Below the pieces are notes generated by a model. The model ran no database searches. It had not been told where the DNA came from and was given only the letters and a program-made list of their open reading frames with translations. The position numbers were made by a program, and so were the translations under genes. This document shows, one piece after another, positions 23,411 to 36,400 of a stretch of DNA of 64,000 nucleotides. Source of the stretch: Hydractinia symbiolongicarpus (lineage: Eukaryota; Cnidaria; Hydrozoa; Anthoathecata; Hydractiniidae); NCBI RefSeq assembly GCF_029227915.1, contig NC_079881.1, forward strand, positions 26,203,501 to 26,267,500, in the 5' to 3' direction. Position 1 is the first letter of the stretch. Every line of letters starts with the position of its first letter.

Positions 23411-25975
23411 GTTCTGGAAATGAGTTTACTCACAGGGTACTTTCTTTGTAAACATTCGACTATACGGGACAAGCCGGGGATTTAGGGAAATCGTGGAATT
23501 TCGTTTGCCGGCAATTAAACCTCTTTCATTAAGCGTCTCATTAAAAATGAAAACATTTTTGGAAACTACAAGTCTCATTTGTTCTAGTGGCGCAGAAATA
23601 ATTTGAAAAATCGTTCGGGAAATCAGTTTACTCGATGGGTACTTTCTTCAAATACATTCAACTATACGGGCCAAGCCCGGGATTTACGGGAAATCGCGGG
23701 TTTTCGTTTGCCGGCGATTAAACTTCTTTTATTCAGCGTCTCATCAAAAATGAAAACACTTTTGAAAACTACAAGTCTCACGCGTTTTAGTGGTGAAAAA
23801 ACAATTTAAAAAATCGATCGGGAAATGAGTTTACTCACAGGGTACTTTCTTTGTATACATTCGACTATACGGGCCAAGCCCGGGATTTACGGGAAATCGC
23901 GGGCTTTCGTTTGCCGGCGATTAAACCGCTTTCATTAAGCGTCTTATCAAAAATAAAAACATTTCGGAAAACTACAAGTCTCATGCGTTTTAGTGGTGAA
24001 AAAATAATTTAAAAAATCGTTCGGGAAATGAGTTTACTCCCTGGGTATTTTCTTTGTATACTTTTGACTATACGGGCCGAGTCCGGGGTTTACAGGAAAT
24101 AGCGGGTTTTCGTTTGCAGGCGATTAAACTCCTTTTATTCAGCGTCTCATCAAAAATGAAAACATTTTTTCAACTACAAGTCTCATGGGCTTTAGCGGTG
24201 AAATAATAATTTAAAAAATCGTTCGGGAAATGAGTTTACTCCCTGGGTGCTTTCTTTGTATACTTTTGTCTATACGGGCCGAGTCTGGGATTTACGGGAA
24301 ATTGCGGGTTTTCGTTTGCCGGCGATTAAACTTCTTTTATTCAGCGTCTCATCAAAAATGAAAACATTTTTGAAAACTACAAGTCTCATGCGATTTAGTG
24401 GTGAAAAGATAATTTAAAATATCGTTCTGGAAATGAGTTTACTCACAGGGTACTTTCTTTGTATACATTCGACTATACGGGACAAGCCCGGGATTTACAG
24501 GAAATCGCGGGTTTTCGTTTGCCGGCGATTAAACTTCTTTTATTCAGCGTCTCATCAAAAATGAAAACACTTTTGAAAACTACAACTCTCACGCGTTTTA
24601 GTGGTGAAAAAACAATTTAAAAAATCGTTCGGGAAATGAGTTTACTCACAGGGTACTTTCTTTGTATACATTCGACTATACGGGCCAAGCCTGGGATTTA
24701 CGGGAAATCGCGGGCTTTCGTTTGCCGGCGATTAAACCGCTTTCATTAAGCGTCTCATCAAAAATAAAAACATTTTTGTAAACTAAAAGTCTCATGCGTT
24801 TTAGTGGTGAAAAAATAATTTAAAAAATCGTTCGGGAAATGAGTTTACTCCCTGGGTTCTTTCTTTGTATACTTTTGACTATACGGGCCGAGTCCGGGGT
24901 TTACCGGAAATGGCGGGTTTTCGTTTGCCGGCGATTAAACTCCTTTTATTCAGCGTCTCATCAAAAATGAAAACATTTTTTCAACTACAAGTCTCATGGG
25001 CTTTAGTGGTGAAATAATAATTTAAAAAATCGTTCGGGAAATGAGTTTACTCCCTGGGTGCTTTCTTTGTATACTTTTGTCTATACGGGCCGAGTCTGGG
25101 ATTTACGGGAAATTGCAGGTTTTCGTTTGCCGGCGATTAAACTTCTTTTATTCAGCGTCTCATCAAAAATGAAAACATTTTTGAAAACTACAAGTCTCAT
25201 GCGATTTAGTGGTGAAAAGATAATTTAAAATATCGTTCTGGAAATGAGTTTACTCACAGGGTACTTTCTTTGTATACATTCGACTATACGGGACAAGCCC
25301 GGGATTTACGGGAAATTGCGGGTTTTCGTTTGCCGGCGATTAAACTTCTTTTATTCAGCGTCTCATCAAAAATGAAAACCCTTTTGAAAACTACAAGTCT
25401 CACGCGTTTTAGTGGTGAAAAAACAATTTAAAAAATCGTTCGGGAAATGAGTTTACTCACAGGGTACTTTCTTTGTATACATTCGACTATACGGGCCAAG
25501 CCCGGGATTTACGGGAAATCGCGGGCTTTCGTTTGCCGGCGATTAAACCGCTTTCATTAAGCGTCTCATCAAAAATAAAAACATTTTTGTAAACTAAAAG
25601 TCTCATGCGTTTTAGTGGTGAAAAAATAATTTAAAAAATCGTTCGGGAAATGAGTTTACTCCTTGGGTACTTTCTTTGTATACATTCGACTATACGGGCT
25701 AAGCCCGGGATTTACGGGAAATCGCGGGCTTTCGTTTGCCGGCGATTAAACCGCTTTCATTAAGCGTCTCATCAAAAATAAAAGCATTTTTGTAAACTAA
25801 AAGTCTCATGCGTTTTAGTGGTGAAAAAATAATTTAAAAAATCGTTCGGGAAATGAGTTTACTCCCTGGGTACTTTCTTTGTATACTTTTGACTATACGG
25901 GCCCAGTCCGGGATTTACGGAAACTCGCGAGATTCGTGTGCCGGCCATTAAACTTCTTTTATTCAGCGTCCCATC

Positions 25976-26023
25976 AAAAATGTATAAATGTATATTAAAC
26001 CTCTTTCATTAAGCGTCTCCCTA
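25976..26023. repeat. 47 bp remnant monomer (second copy)
   Basis: Same structure as the remnant at 17,408: junction ATG at 25,980, next junction ATG at 26,027, with TATAAATGTATATTAAACC between. It is again preceded by the CTCGCGAG monomer variant. The downstream junction reads CTCCCTAAAAATG instead of CTCATCAAAAATG. Confidence 0.9.
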
Positions 26024-27036
26024 AAAATGAAAACATTTTTGAAAACTACAAGTCTCATGCGTTTTAGTGGTGAAAAAATAATTTAAAAAATTGTTCGGGA
26101 AATGAGTTTACTCTCTGGGTACTTTCTTTGTATACTTTTGACTATACGGGCCGAGTCCGGAATTTACAGGAAATGGCTGGTTTTCGTTTGCCGGCAATTA
26201 AACTCCTTTTATTCAGCGTTTCATCAAAAATGAAAACACTTTTATAAACTACAAGTCTAATGGGCTTTAGTGGTGAAATAATAATTTAGAAATTCGTTCG
26301 GGAAATGAGTTTACTCCCTGGGTGTTTTCTTTGTATACTTTTGACTATACGGGCCGAGTCTGGGATTTACGGGAAATCGCATGTTTTCGTGTGCCGGCGA
26401 TTAAACTTCTTTTATTCAGCGTCTCATCAAAAATGAAAACATTTTTGAAAACTACAAGTCTCATGCGATTTAGTGGTGAAAAGATAATTTAAAATATCGT
26501 TCTGGAAATGAGTTTACTCACAGGGTACTTTCTTTGTATACATTCGACTATACGGGACAAGCCCGGGATTTACGGGAAATCGCGGGTTTTCGTTTGCCGG
26601 CGATTAAACTTCTTTTATTCAGCGTCTCATCAAAAATGAAAACACTTTTGAAAACTACAAGTATCACGCGTTTTAGTGGTGAAAGAACAATTTAAAAAAT
26701 CGTTCGGGAAATGAGTTTACTCACAGGGTACTTTCTTTGTATACATTCGACTATACGGGCCAAGCCCGGGATTTACGGGAAATCGCGGGCTTTCGTTTGC
26801 CGGCGATTAAACCGCTTTCATTAAGCGTCTCATCAAAAATAAAAACATTTTTGTAAACTAAAAGTCTCATGCGTTTTAGTGGTGAAAAAATAATTTAAAA
26901 AATCGTTCGGGAAATGAGTTTACTCCCTGGGTACTTTCTTTGTATACTTTTGACTATACGGGCCCAGTCCGAGATTTACGGAAACTCGCTAGATTCGTGT
27001 GCCGGCGATTAAACTTCTTTTATTCAGCGTCCCATC

Positions 27037-27084
27037 AAAAATGTATAAATGTATATTAAACCTCTTTCATTAAGCGTTTCCCTA
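27037..27084. repeat. 47 bp remnant monomer (third copy)
   Basis: Junction ATG at 27,041, next at 27,088. It lies 1,061 bp after the second copy (five monomers plus 47 bp, minus 1), so this interval behaves as a higher-order unit containing the remnant. Flanking monomers match those of the other two copies. Confidence 0.9.
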
Positions 27085-27725
27085 AAAATGAAAACATTTT
27101 TGAAAACTACAAGTCTCATGCGTTTTAGTGGTGAAAAAATAATTTAAAAAATCGTTCGGGAAATGAGTTTACTCTCTAGGTACTTTCTTTGTATACTTTT
27201 GACTATACGGGACGAGTCCGGGGTTTACAGGAAATGGCTGGTTTTCGTTTGCCGGCGATTAAACTCCTTTTATTCAGCGTCTCATCAAAAATGAAAACAC
27301 TTTTATAAACTACAAGTCTCATGGGCTTTAGTGGTGAAATAATAATTTAAAAAATCGTTCGGGAAATGAGTTTACTCCCTGGGTGTTTTCTTTGTATACT
27401 TTTGACTATACGGGCCGAGTCTGGGATTTACGGGAAATCGCAGGTTTTCGTGTGCCGGCGATTAAACTTCTTTTATTCAGCGTCTCATCAAAAATGAAAA
27501 CATTTTTGAAAACTACAAGACTCATGCGTTTTAGTGGTGAAAAGATAATTTAAAAAATCGTTTTGGAAATGAGTTTACTCTCAGGGTACTTTCTTTGTAT
27601 ACATTCGACTATACGGCCCAAGCCAGGGATTTACGGGAAATAGCGGGTTTTCGTTTGCCGGCGATTAAACCACTTTCACTAAGCGTCTCACCAAAAATGA
27701 AAACATTTTTGAAAACTACAAGTCT

Positions 27726-30700
27726 CATGCGTTTTAGTGGTGAAAAGATAATTTAAAAAATCGTTCTGGAAATGAGTTTACTCACAGGGTACTTTCTTTG
27801 TAAACATTCGACTATACGAGACAAGCCGGGGATTTAGGGAAATCGTGGTATTTCGTTTGCCGGCGATTAAACCTCTTTCATTAAGGGTCTCATTAAAAAT
27901 GAAAACATTTTTGGAAACTACAAGTCTCATTCGTTCTAGTGGCGCAGAAATAATTTGAAAAATCGTTCGGGAAATCAGTTTACTCGATGGGTACTTTCTT
28001 CAAATACATTCAACTATACGGGCCAAGCCCGGGATTTACAAAAAATCGCGGGTTTTCGTTTGCCGGCGATTAAACCTCTTTCATTAAGCGTCTCCCTAAA
28101 AATGAAAACATTTTTGAAAACTACAAGTCTCATGCCTTTTAGTGGTGAAAAAATAATTTAAAAAATCGTTCGGGAAGTGAGTTTACTCCCTGGGTACTTT
28201 CTTTCTATACTTTTGACTATACGGGCCGAGTCCGGGATTTACGGGAAATCGCGGGTTTTCGTTTTCCGGCGATTAAACCTCTTTCATCAAGCGTCTCATC
28301 AAAAATGAAAACATTTTTGAAAACTACAAGTCTCATGCGTTTTAGTGGTGAAAAAAAAATTTAAAAAATCGTTCGGGAAATGAGTTTACTCCCTGGGTAC
28401 TTTCTTTGTATACATTCGACTACACGGGCCAAGCCCGGGATTTGTGGGAAATGGCGGGTTTTCGTTTGCCGGCGATTAAACCTCTTTCATTAAGCGTCTT
28501 ATCAAAAATGAAAACATTTTTGAAAACTACAAGTCTTATGCGTTTTAGTGGTGAAAAAAAAATTTAAAAAATCGTTCCGGAAATGAGTTTACTCCCTGGG
28601 TACTTTCTTTGTATACATTCGACTACACGGGCCAAGCCTGGGATTTAGGGGAAATCGCCAGTTTTGATTTGCCGGCGATTAAACCTCTTTCATTAAGCGT
28701 CTCATTAAAAATGAAAACATTTTTGGAAACTACAAGTCTCATTCGTTCTAGTGGCGCAGAAATAATTTGAAAAATCGTTCGGGAAATCAGTTTACTCGAT
28801 GGGTACTTTCTTCAAATACATTCAACTATACGGGCCAAGCCCAGGATTTACGGGAAATCGCGGGTTTTCGTTTGCCGGCGATTAAACTTCTTTTATTCAG
28901 CGTCTCATCAAAAATAAAAACATTTCTGAAAACTACAAGTCTCATGCGTTTTAGTGGTGAAAAAATAATTTAAAAAATCGTTCGGGAAATGAGTTTACTC
29001 CCTGGGTACTTTCTTTGTATACTTTTGACTATACGGGCCGAGTCCGGGGTTTACAGGAAATGGCGGGTTTTCATTTGCCGGCGATTAAACTCCTTTTATT
29101 CAGCGTCTCATCAAAAATGAAAACATTTTTATCAACTACAAGTCTCATGGGCTTTAGTGGTGAAATAATAATTTAAAAAATCGTTCGGTAAATGAGTTTA
29201 CTCCCTGGGTGCTTTCTTTGTATACTTTTGACTATACGGGCCGAGTCTGGGATTTACGGGAAATCGCAGGTTTTCGTTTGCCGGCGATTAAACTTCTTTT
29301 ATTCAGCGGCTCATCAAAAATGAAAACATTTTTGAAAACTACAAGTCTCATGCGATTTAGTGGTGAAAAGATAATTTAAAATATCGTTCTGGAAATGAGT
29401 TTACTCACGGGGTACTTTCTTTGTATACATTCGACTATACGGGACAAGCCCGGGATTTTCGGGAAATCGCGGGTTTTCGTTTGCCGGCGATTAAACTTCT
29501 TTTATTCAGCGTCTCATCAAAAATGAAAACACTTTTGAAAACTACAAGTCTCACGCGTTTTAGTGGTGAAAAAACAATTTAAAAAATCGTTCGGGAATTG
29601 AGTTTACTCACAGGGTACTTTCTTTGTATACATTCGGCTATACGAGCCAAGCCCGGGATTTACAGGAAATCGCGGGCTTTCGTTTGCCGGCGATTAAACC
29701 GCTTTCATTAAGCGTCTCATCAAAAATAAAAACATTTTTGAAAACTACAAGTCTCATGCGTTTTAGTGGTGAAAAAATAATTTAAAAAATCGTTCGGGAA
29801 ATGAGTTTACTCCCTGGGTACTTTCTTTCTATACTTTTGACTATACGGGCCGAGTCCGGAATTTACGGGAAATCGCGGGTTTTCGTTTTCCGGCGATTAA
29901 ACTTCTTTTATTCAGCGTCCCATCAAAAATGAAAACATTTTTGAAAACAACAAGTCTCATGCGTTTTAGTGGTAAAAAAACAATTTAAAAAATCGTTCGG
30001 GAAATGAGTTTACTCAAAGGGTACTTTCTTTGTATACATTCGACTATACGGGCAAAGCCCGGGATTTACGGGAAATCGCGGGCTTTCGTTTGCCGGCGAT
30101 TAAACCGCTTTCATTAAGCGTCTCATCAAAAATAAAAACATTTTTGAAAACTACAAGTCTCATGCGTTTTAGTGGTGAAAAGATAATTTAAAAAATCGTT
30201 CTGGAAATGAGTTTACTCACAGGGTACTTTCTTTGTAAACATTCGACTATACGAGACAAGCCGGGGATTTAGGGAAATCGTGGTATTTCGTTTGCCGGCG
30301 ATTAAACCTCTTTCATTAAGGGTCTCATTAAAAATGAAAACATTTTTGGAAACTACAAGTCTCATTCGTTCTAGTGGCGCAGAAATAATTTGAAAAATCG
30401 TTCGGGAAATCAGTTTACTCGATGGGTACTTTCTTCAAATACATTCAACTATACGGGCCAAGCCCGGGATTTACAAAAAAACGCGGGTTTTCGTTTGCCG
30501 GCGATTAAACCTCTTTCATTAAGCGTCTCCCTAAAAATGAAAACATTTTTGAAAACTACAAGTCTCATGCCTTTTAGTGGTGAAAAAATAATTTAAAAAA
30601 TCGTTCGGGAAGTGAGTTTACTCCCTGGGTACTTTCTTTCTATACTTTTGACTATACGGGTCGAGTCCGGGATTTACGGGAAATCGCGGGTTTTCGTTTT

Positions 30701-32595
30701 CCGGCGATTAAACCTCTTTCATCAAGCGTCTCATCAAAAATGAAAACATTTTTGAAAACTACAAGTCTCATGCGTTTTAGTGGTGAAAAAAAAATTTAAA
30801 AAATCGTTCGGGAAATGAGTTTACTCCCTGGGTACTTTCTTTGTATACATTCGACTACACGGGCCAAGCCCGGGATTTGTGGGAAATGGCGGGTTTTCGT
30901 TTGCCGGCGATTAAACCTCTTTCATTAAGCGTCTTATCAAAAATGAAAACATTTTTGAAAACTACAAGTCTTATGCGTTTTAGTGGTGAAAAAAAAATTT
31001 AAAAAATCGTTCCGGAAATGAGTTTACTCCCTGGATACTTTCTTTGTATACATTCGACTACACGGGCCAAGCCTGGGATTTAGGGGAAATCGCCAGTTTT
31101 GATTTGCCGGCGATTAAACCTCTTTCATTAAGCGTCTCATTAAAAATGAAAACATTTTTGGAAACTACAAGTCTCATTCGTTCTAGTGGAGCAGAAATAA
31201 TTTGAAAAATCGTTCGGGAAATCAGTTTACTCGATGGGTACTTTCTTCAAATACATTCAACTATACGGGCCAAGCCCAGGATTTACGGGAAATCGCGGGT
31301 TTTCGTTTGCCGGCGATTAAACTTCTTTTATTCAGCGTCTCATCAAAAATAAAAACATTTCTGAAAACTACAAGTCTCATGCGTTTTAGTGGTGAAAAAA
31401 TAATTTAAAAAATCATTCGGGAAATGAGTTTACTCCCTGGGTACTTTCTTTGTATACTTTTGACTATACGGGCCGAGTCCGGGGTTTACAGGAAATGGCG
31501 GGTTTTCATTTGCCGGCGATTAAACTCCTTTTATTCAGCGTCTCATCAAAAATGAAAACATTTTTATCAACTACAAGTCTCATGGGCTTTAGTGGTGAAA
31601 TAATAATTTAAAAAATCGTTCGGGAAATGAGTTTACTCCCTGGGTGCTTTCTTTGTATACTTTTGACTATACGGGCCGAGTCTGGGATTTACGGGAAATC
31701 GCAGGTTTTCGTTTGCCGGCGATTAAACTTCTTTTATTCAGCGGCTCATCAAAAATGAAAACATTTTTGAAAACTACAAGTCTCATGCGATTTAGTGGTG
31801 AAAAGATAATTTAAAATATCGTTCTGGAAATGAGTTTACTCACGGGGTACTTTCTTTGTATACATTCGACTATACGGGACAAGCCCGGGATTTTCGGGAA
31901 ATCGCGGGTTTTCGTTTGCCGGCGATTAAACTTCTTTTATTCAGCGTCTCATCAAAAATGAAAACACTTTTGAAAACTACAAGTCTCACGCGTTTTAGTG
32001 GTGAAAAAACAATTTAAAAAATCGTTCAGGAAATGAGTTTACTCACAGGGTACTTTCTTTGTATACATTCGGCTATACGAGCCAAGCCCAGGATTTACGG
32101 GAAATCGCGGGCTTTCGTTTGCCGGCGATTAAACCGCTTTCATTAAGCGTCTCATCAAAAATAAAAACATTTTTGAAAACTACAAGTCTCATGCGTTTTA
32201 GTGGTGAAAAAATAATTTAAAAAATCGTTCGGGAAATGAGTTTACTCCCTGGGTACTTTCTTTCTATACTTTTGACTATACGGGCCGAGTCCGGGATTTA
32301 CGGGAAATCGCGGGTTTTCGTTTTCCGGCGATTAAACTTCTTTTATTCAGCGTCCCATCAAAAATGAAAACATTTTTGAAAACAACAAGTCTCATGCGTT
32401 TTAGTGGTAAAAAAACAATTTAAAAAATCGTTCGGGAAATGAGTTTACTCAAAGGGTACTTTCTTTGTATACATTCGACTATACGGGCAAAGCCCGGGAT
32501 TTACGGGAAATCGCGGGCTTTCGTTTGCCGGCGATTAAACCGCTTTCATTAAGCGTCTCATCAAAAATAAAAACATTTTTGAAAACTACAAGTCT
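27726..32595. repeat. 12-monomer higher-order repeat (2,435 bp), two copies
   Basis: Units 27,726-30,160 and 30,161-32,595 are nearly identical monomer by monomer. Matching rare features at 2,435 bp spacing include TACGAGACAAGCCGGGG, TTTACAAAAAA(T/A)CGCGGG, GTGAAAAAAAAATTTAAAAA, AAAATAAAAACATTTCTG and CAGCGGCTCATCAAAAATG. Length is 12 x 203 minus 1. A related single copy is present in 17.7-19.9 kb. Confidence 0.9.
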
Positions 32596-33485
32596 CATGC
32601 GTTTTAGTGGTGAAAAAATAATTTAAAAAATCATTCGGAAAATGAGTTTACTCCCTGGGTACTTTCTTTGTATACTTTTGACTATACGGACCCAGTCCGG
32701 GATTTACGTAAACTCGCGAGATTCGTGTGCCGGCGATTAAACTTCTTTTATTCAGCGTCCCATCAAAAATGAAAACATTTTCGAAAACAACAAGTCTCAT
32801 GCGTTTTAGTGGTGAAAAAATAATTTAAAAAATCGTTCGGGAAATGAGTTTACTCTCTGGGTACTTTCTTTGTATACTTTTGACTATACGGACCGAGTCT
32901 GGGGTTTACAGGAAATGGCTGGTTTTCGTTTGCCGGCGATTAAACTCCTTTTATTCAGCGTCTCATCAAAAATGAAAACACTTTTATAAACTACAAGTCT
33001 CATGGGCTTTAGTGGTGAAATAACAATTTAAAAAATCGTTCGGGAAATGAGTTTACTCCCGGGGTGTTTTCTTTGTATACTTTTGAGTATACGGGCCGAG
33101 TCTGGGATTTACGGGAAATGGCAGGTTTTCGTTTGCCGGCGATTAAACTTCTTTTATTCAGCGTCTCATCAAAAATGAAAACATTTTTGAAAACTACAAG
33201 TCTCATGCGATTTAGTGTTGAAAAGATAATTTAAAAAATCGTTCTGGAAATGAGTTTACTCACAGGGTACTTTCTTTGTATACATTCGACTATACGGGAC
33301 AAGTCCGGGATTTACGGGAAATCGCGGGTTTTCGTTTGCCGGCGATTAAACCTCTTTCATTAAGCGTCTCATTAAAAATGAAAACATTTTTGAAAACTAC
33401 GAGTCTCATTCGTTCTAGTGGTGCAGAAATAATTTGAAAAATCGTTCTGGAAATGAGTTCACTCCCTGGGTACTTTCTTTGTATA

Positions 33486-36400
33486 CTTTTGAATATACGG
33501 GACAAGTCCGGGATTTACGGGAAATCGCGGGTTTTCGTTTGCCGGCGATTAAACCTCTTTCATTAAGCGTCTCATTAAAAATGAAAACATTTTTGAAAAC
33601 TACAAGTCTCATTCGTTCTAGTGGTGCAGAAATAATTTGAAAAATCGTTCGGGAAATGAGTTTACTCCCTGGGTACTTTCTTTGTATACTTTTGACTATA
33701 CGGGCCGAGTCCGGGAGTTACAGGAAGTCGCGCGTTTTCGTTTGCCGGCGATTAAACTTCTTTTATTCAGCGTCTAATCAAAAATGAAAACAATTTTAAA
33801 AACTACAAGTCTCATGGGCTTTAGTGGTGAAATAATAATTTAAAAAATCGTTCGGGAAATGAGTTTACTTCCTGGGTACTTTTTTTGTATGCTTTTGACT
33901 TTACAGGCCGAGTCCGGGATTAACGGGAAATCGCAGGTTTTCGTTTGCCGGCGATTAAACTTCTTTTATTCAGCGTCTCATCAAAAATGAAAACATTTTT
34001 GAAAACTACAAGTCTCATGCGTTTTAGTGGTGAAAAAATAATTTAAAAAATCGTTCGGGAAATGAGTTTACTCCCTGGGTACTTTCTTTGTATACTTTTG
34101 ACTATACGGGCCGAGCCTTGGGTTTACGGGAAATGGCGGGTTTTCGTTTGTCGGCGATTAAACTCCTTTTATTCAGCGTCTCATCAAAAATGAAAACATT
34201 TTTATAAACTACAAGTCTTATGGGCTTTAGTGGTGAAATAATAATTTAAAAAATCGTTCGGGAAATGAGTTTACTCCCTGGGTGATTTCTTTGTATACTT
34301 TTGACTATACGGGCTGAGTCTGGGATTTACGGGAAATCGCAGGTTTTCGTTTGCCGGCGATTAAACTTCTTTTATTCAGCGTCTCATCAAAAATGAAAAC
34401 ATTTTTGAAAACTACAAGTCTCATGCGATTTAGTGCTGAAAAGATAATTTAAAAAATCGTTCTGGAAATGAGTTTACTCACAGGGTACTTTCTTTGTATA
34501 CATTCGACTATACGGGACAAGCCCGGGATTTACGGGAAATCGCGGGTTTTCGTTTGCCATCGATTAAACCTCTTTCATTAAGCGTCTCATTAAAAATGAA
34601 AACATTTTTGAAAACTACAAGTCTCATTCGTTCTAGTGGTGCAGAAATAATTTGAAAAATCGTTCGGGAAATGAGTTTACTCCCTGGGTACTTTCTTTGT
34701 ATACTTTTGACTATACGGGCCGAGTCCGAGAGTTACGGTAAATCGCAGGTTTTTGTTTGACGGCGATTAAACTTCTCTTATTCAGCGTCTCATCAAAAAT
34801 GAAAACATTTTTGAAAACTACAAGTCTCATGCGATTAAGTGGGGAAAAGATAATTTAAAAAATCGTTCTGGAAATGAGTTTACTCACAGGGTACTTTCTT
34901 TGTATACATTCGACTATGCGGGACAAGCCCGGGATTTACGGGAAATCGCGGGTTTTCGTTTGCCGGCGATTAAACCTCTTTCATCAAGCGTCTCATTAAA
35001 AATGAAAATTTTTTTGAAAACTACAAGTCTCATTCGTTCTAGTGGTGCAGAAATAATTTGAAAAATCGTTCGGGAAATCAGTTTACTCCTTGGGTACTTT
35101 CTTTATATACATTCAACTATACGGGCCAAGCCCGGGATTTACGGAAAATTGCGGGTTTTCGTTTGCCGGCGATTAAACTTCTTTTATTCAGCGTCTCATC
35201 AAAAATGAAAACAAGTTTGAAAACTACAAGTCTCATTGGCTTTAGTGGTGAAATAATCATTTAAAAAATCGTTCGGGAAATGAGTTTACTTCCTGGGTGC
35301 TTTTTTTGTATGCTTTTGACTTTACAGGCCGAGTCCGGGATTAACGGTAAATCGCAGGTTTTCGTTTGCCGGCGATTAAACTTCTTTTATTCAGCGTCTC
35401 ATCAAAAATGAAAACATTTTTGAAAACTACAAGTCTCATGCGATTTAGTGCTGAAAAGATAATTTAAAAAATCGTTCTGGAAATGAGTTTACTCACAGGG
35501 TACTTTCTTTGTATACATTCGACTATACGGGACAAGCCCGGGATTTACGGGAAATCGCGGGTTTTCGTTTGCCGGCGATTAAACCTCTTTCATTAAGCGT
35601 CTCATTAAAAATGAAAACATTTTTGAAAACTACAAGTCTCATTCGTTCTAGTGGTGCAGAAATAATTTGAAAAATCGTTCGGGAAATGAGTTTACTCCCT
35701 GGGTACTTTCTTTGTATACTTTTGACTATACGGGCCGAGTCCGAGAGTTACGGGAAATCGCAGGTTTTTGTTTGACGGCGATTAAACTTCTCTTATTCAG
35801 CGTCTCATCAAAAATGAAAACATTTTTGAAAACTACAAGTCTCATGCGATTAAGTGGTGAAAAGATAATTTAAAAAATCGTTCTGGAAATGAGTTTACTC
35901 ACAGGGTACTTTCTTTGTATACATTCGACTATGCGGGACAAGCCCGGGATTTACGGGAAATCGCGGGTTTTCGTTTGCCGGCGAATAAACCTCTTTCATT
36001 AAGCGTCTCATTAAAAATGAAAATTTTTTTGAAAACTACAAGTCTCATTCGTTCTAGTGGTGCAGAAATAATTTGAAAAATCGTTCGGGAAATCAGTTTA
36101 CTCCTTGGGTACTTTCTTTATATACATTCAACTATACGGGCCAAGCCCGGGATTTACGGGAAATCGCGGGTTTTCGTTTGCCGGCGATTAAACTTCTTTT
36201 ATTCAGCGTCTCATCAAAAATGAAAACAAGTTTGAAAACTACAAGTCTCATGCGATTAAGTGGTGAAAAGATAATTTAAAAAATCGTTCTGGAAATGAGT
36301 TTACTCACAGGGTACTTTCTTTGTATACATTCGACTATGCGGGACAAGCCCGGGATTTACGGGAAATCGCGGGTTTTCGTTTGCCGGCGATTAAACCTCT

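Larger units (their letters stand above)
23411..33485. repeat. Segmental duplication, copy 2 (expanded)
   Basis: Collinear with 13,831-20,815 but about 3.1 kb longer. The extra length comes from internal amplification: a second 1,061 bp unit containing the 47 bp remnant (about 25,000-27,090) and a second copy of the 2,435 bp 12-mer (27,726-32,595), plus the one-monomer gain described at 17,922. It ends near 33,485, where the sequence switches to the type seen at 22,640 (TTTTGAATATACGGGACAAG). Confidence 0.8.
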
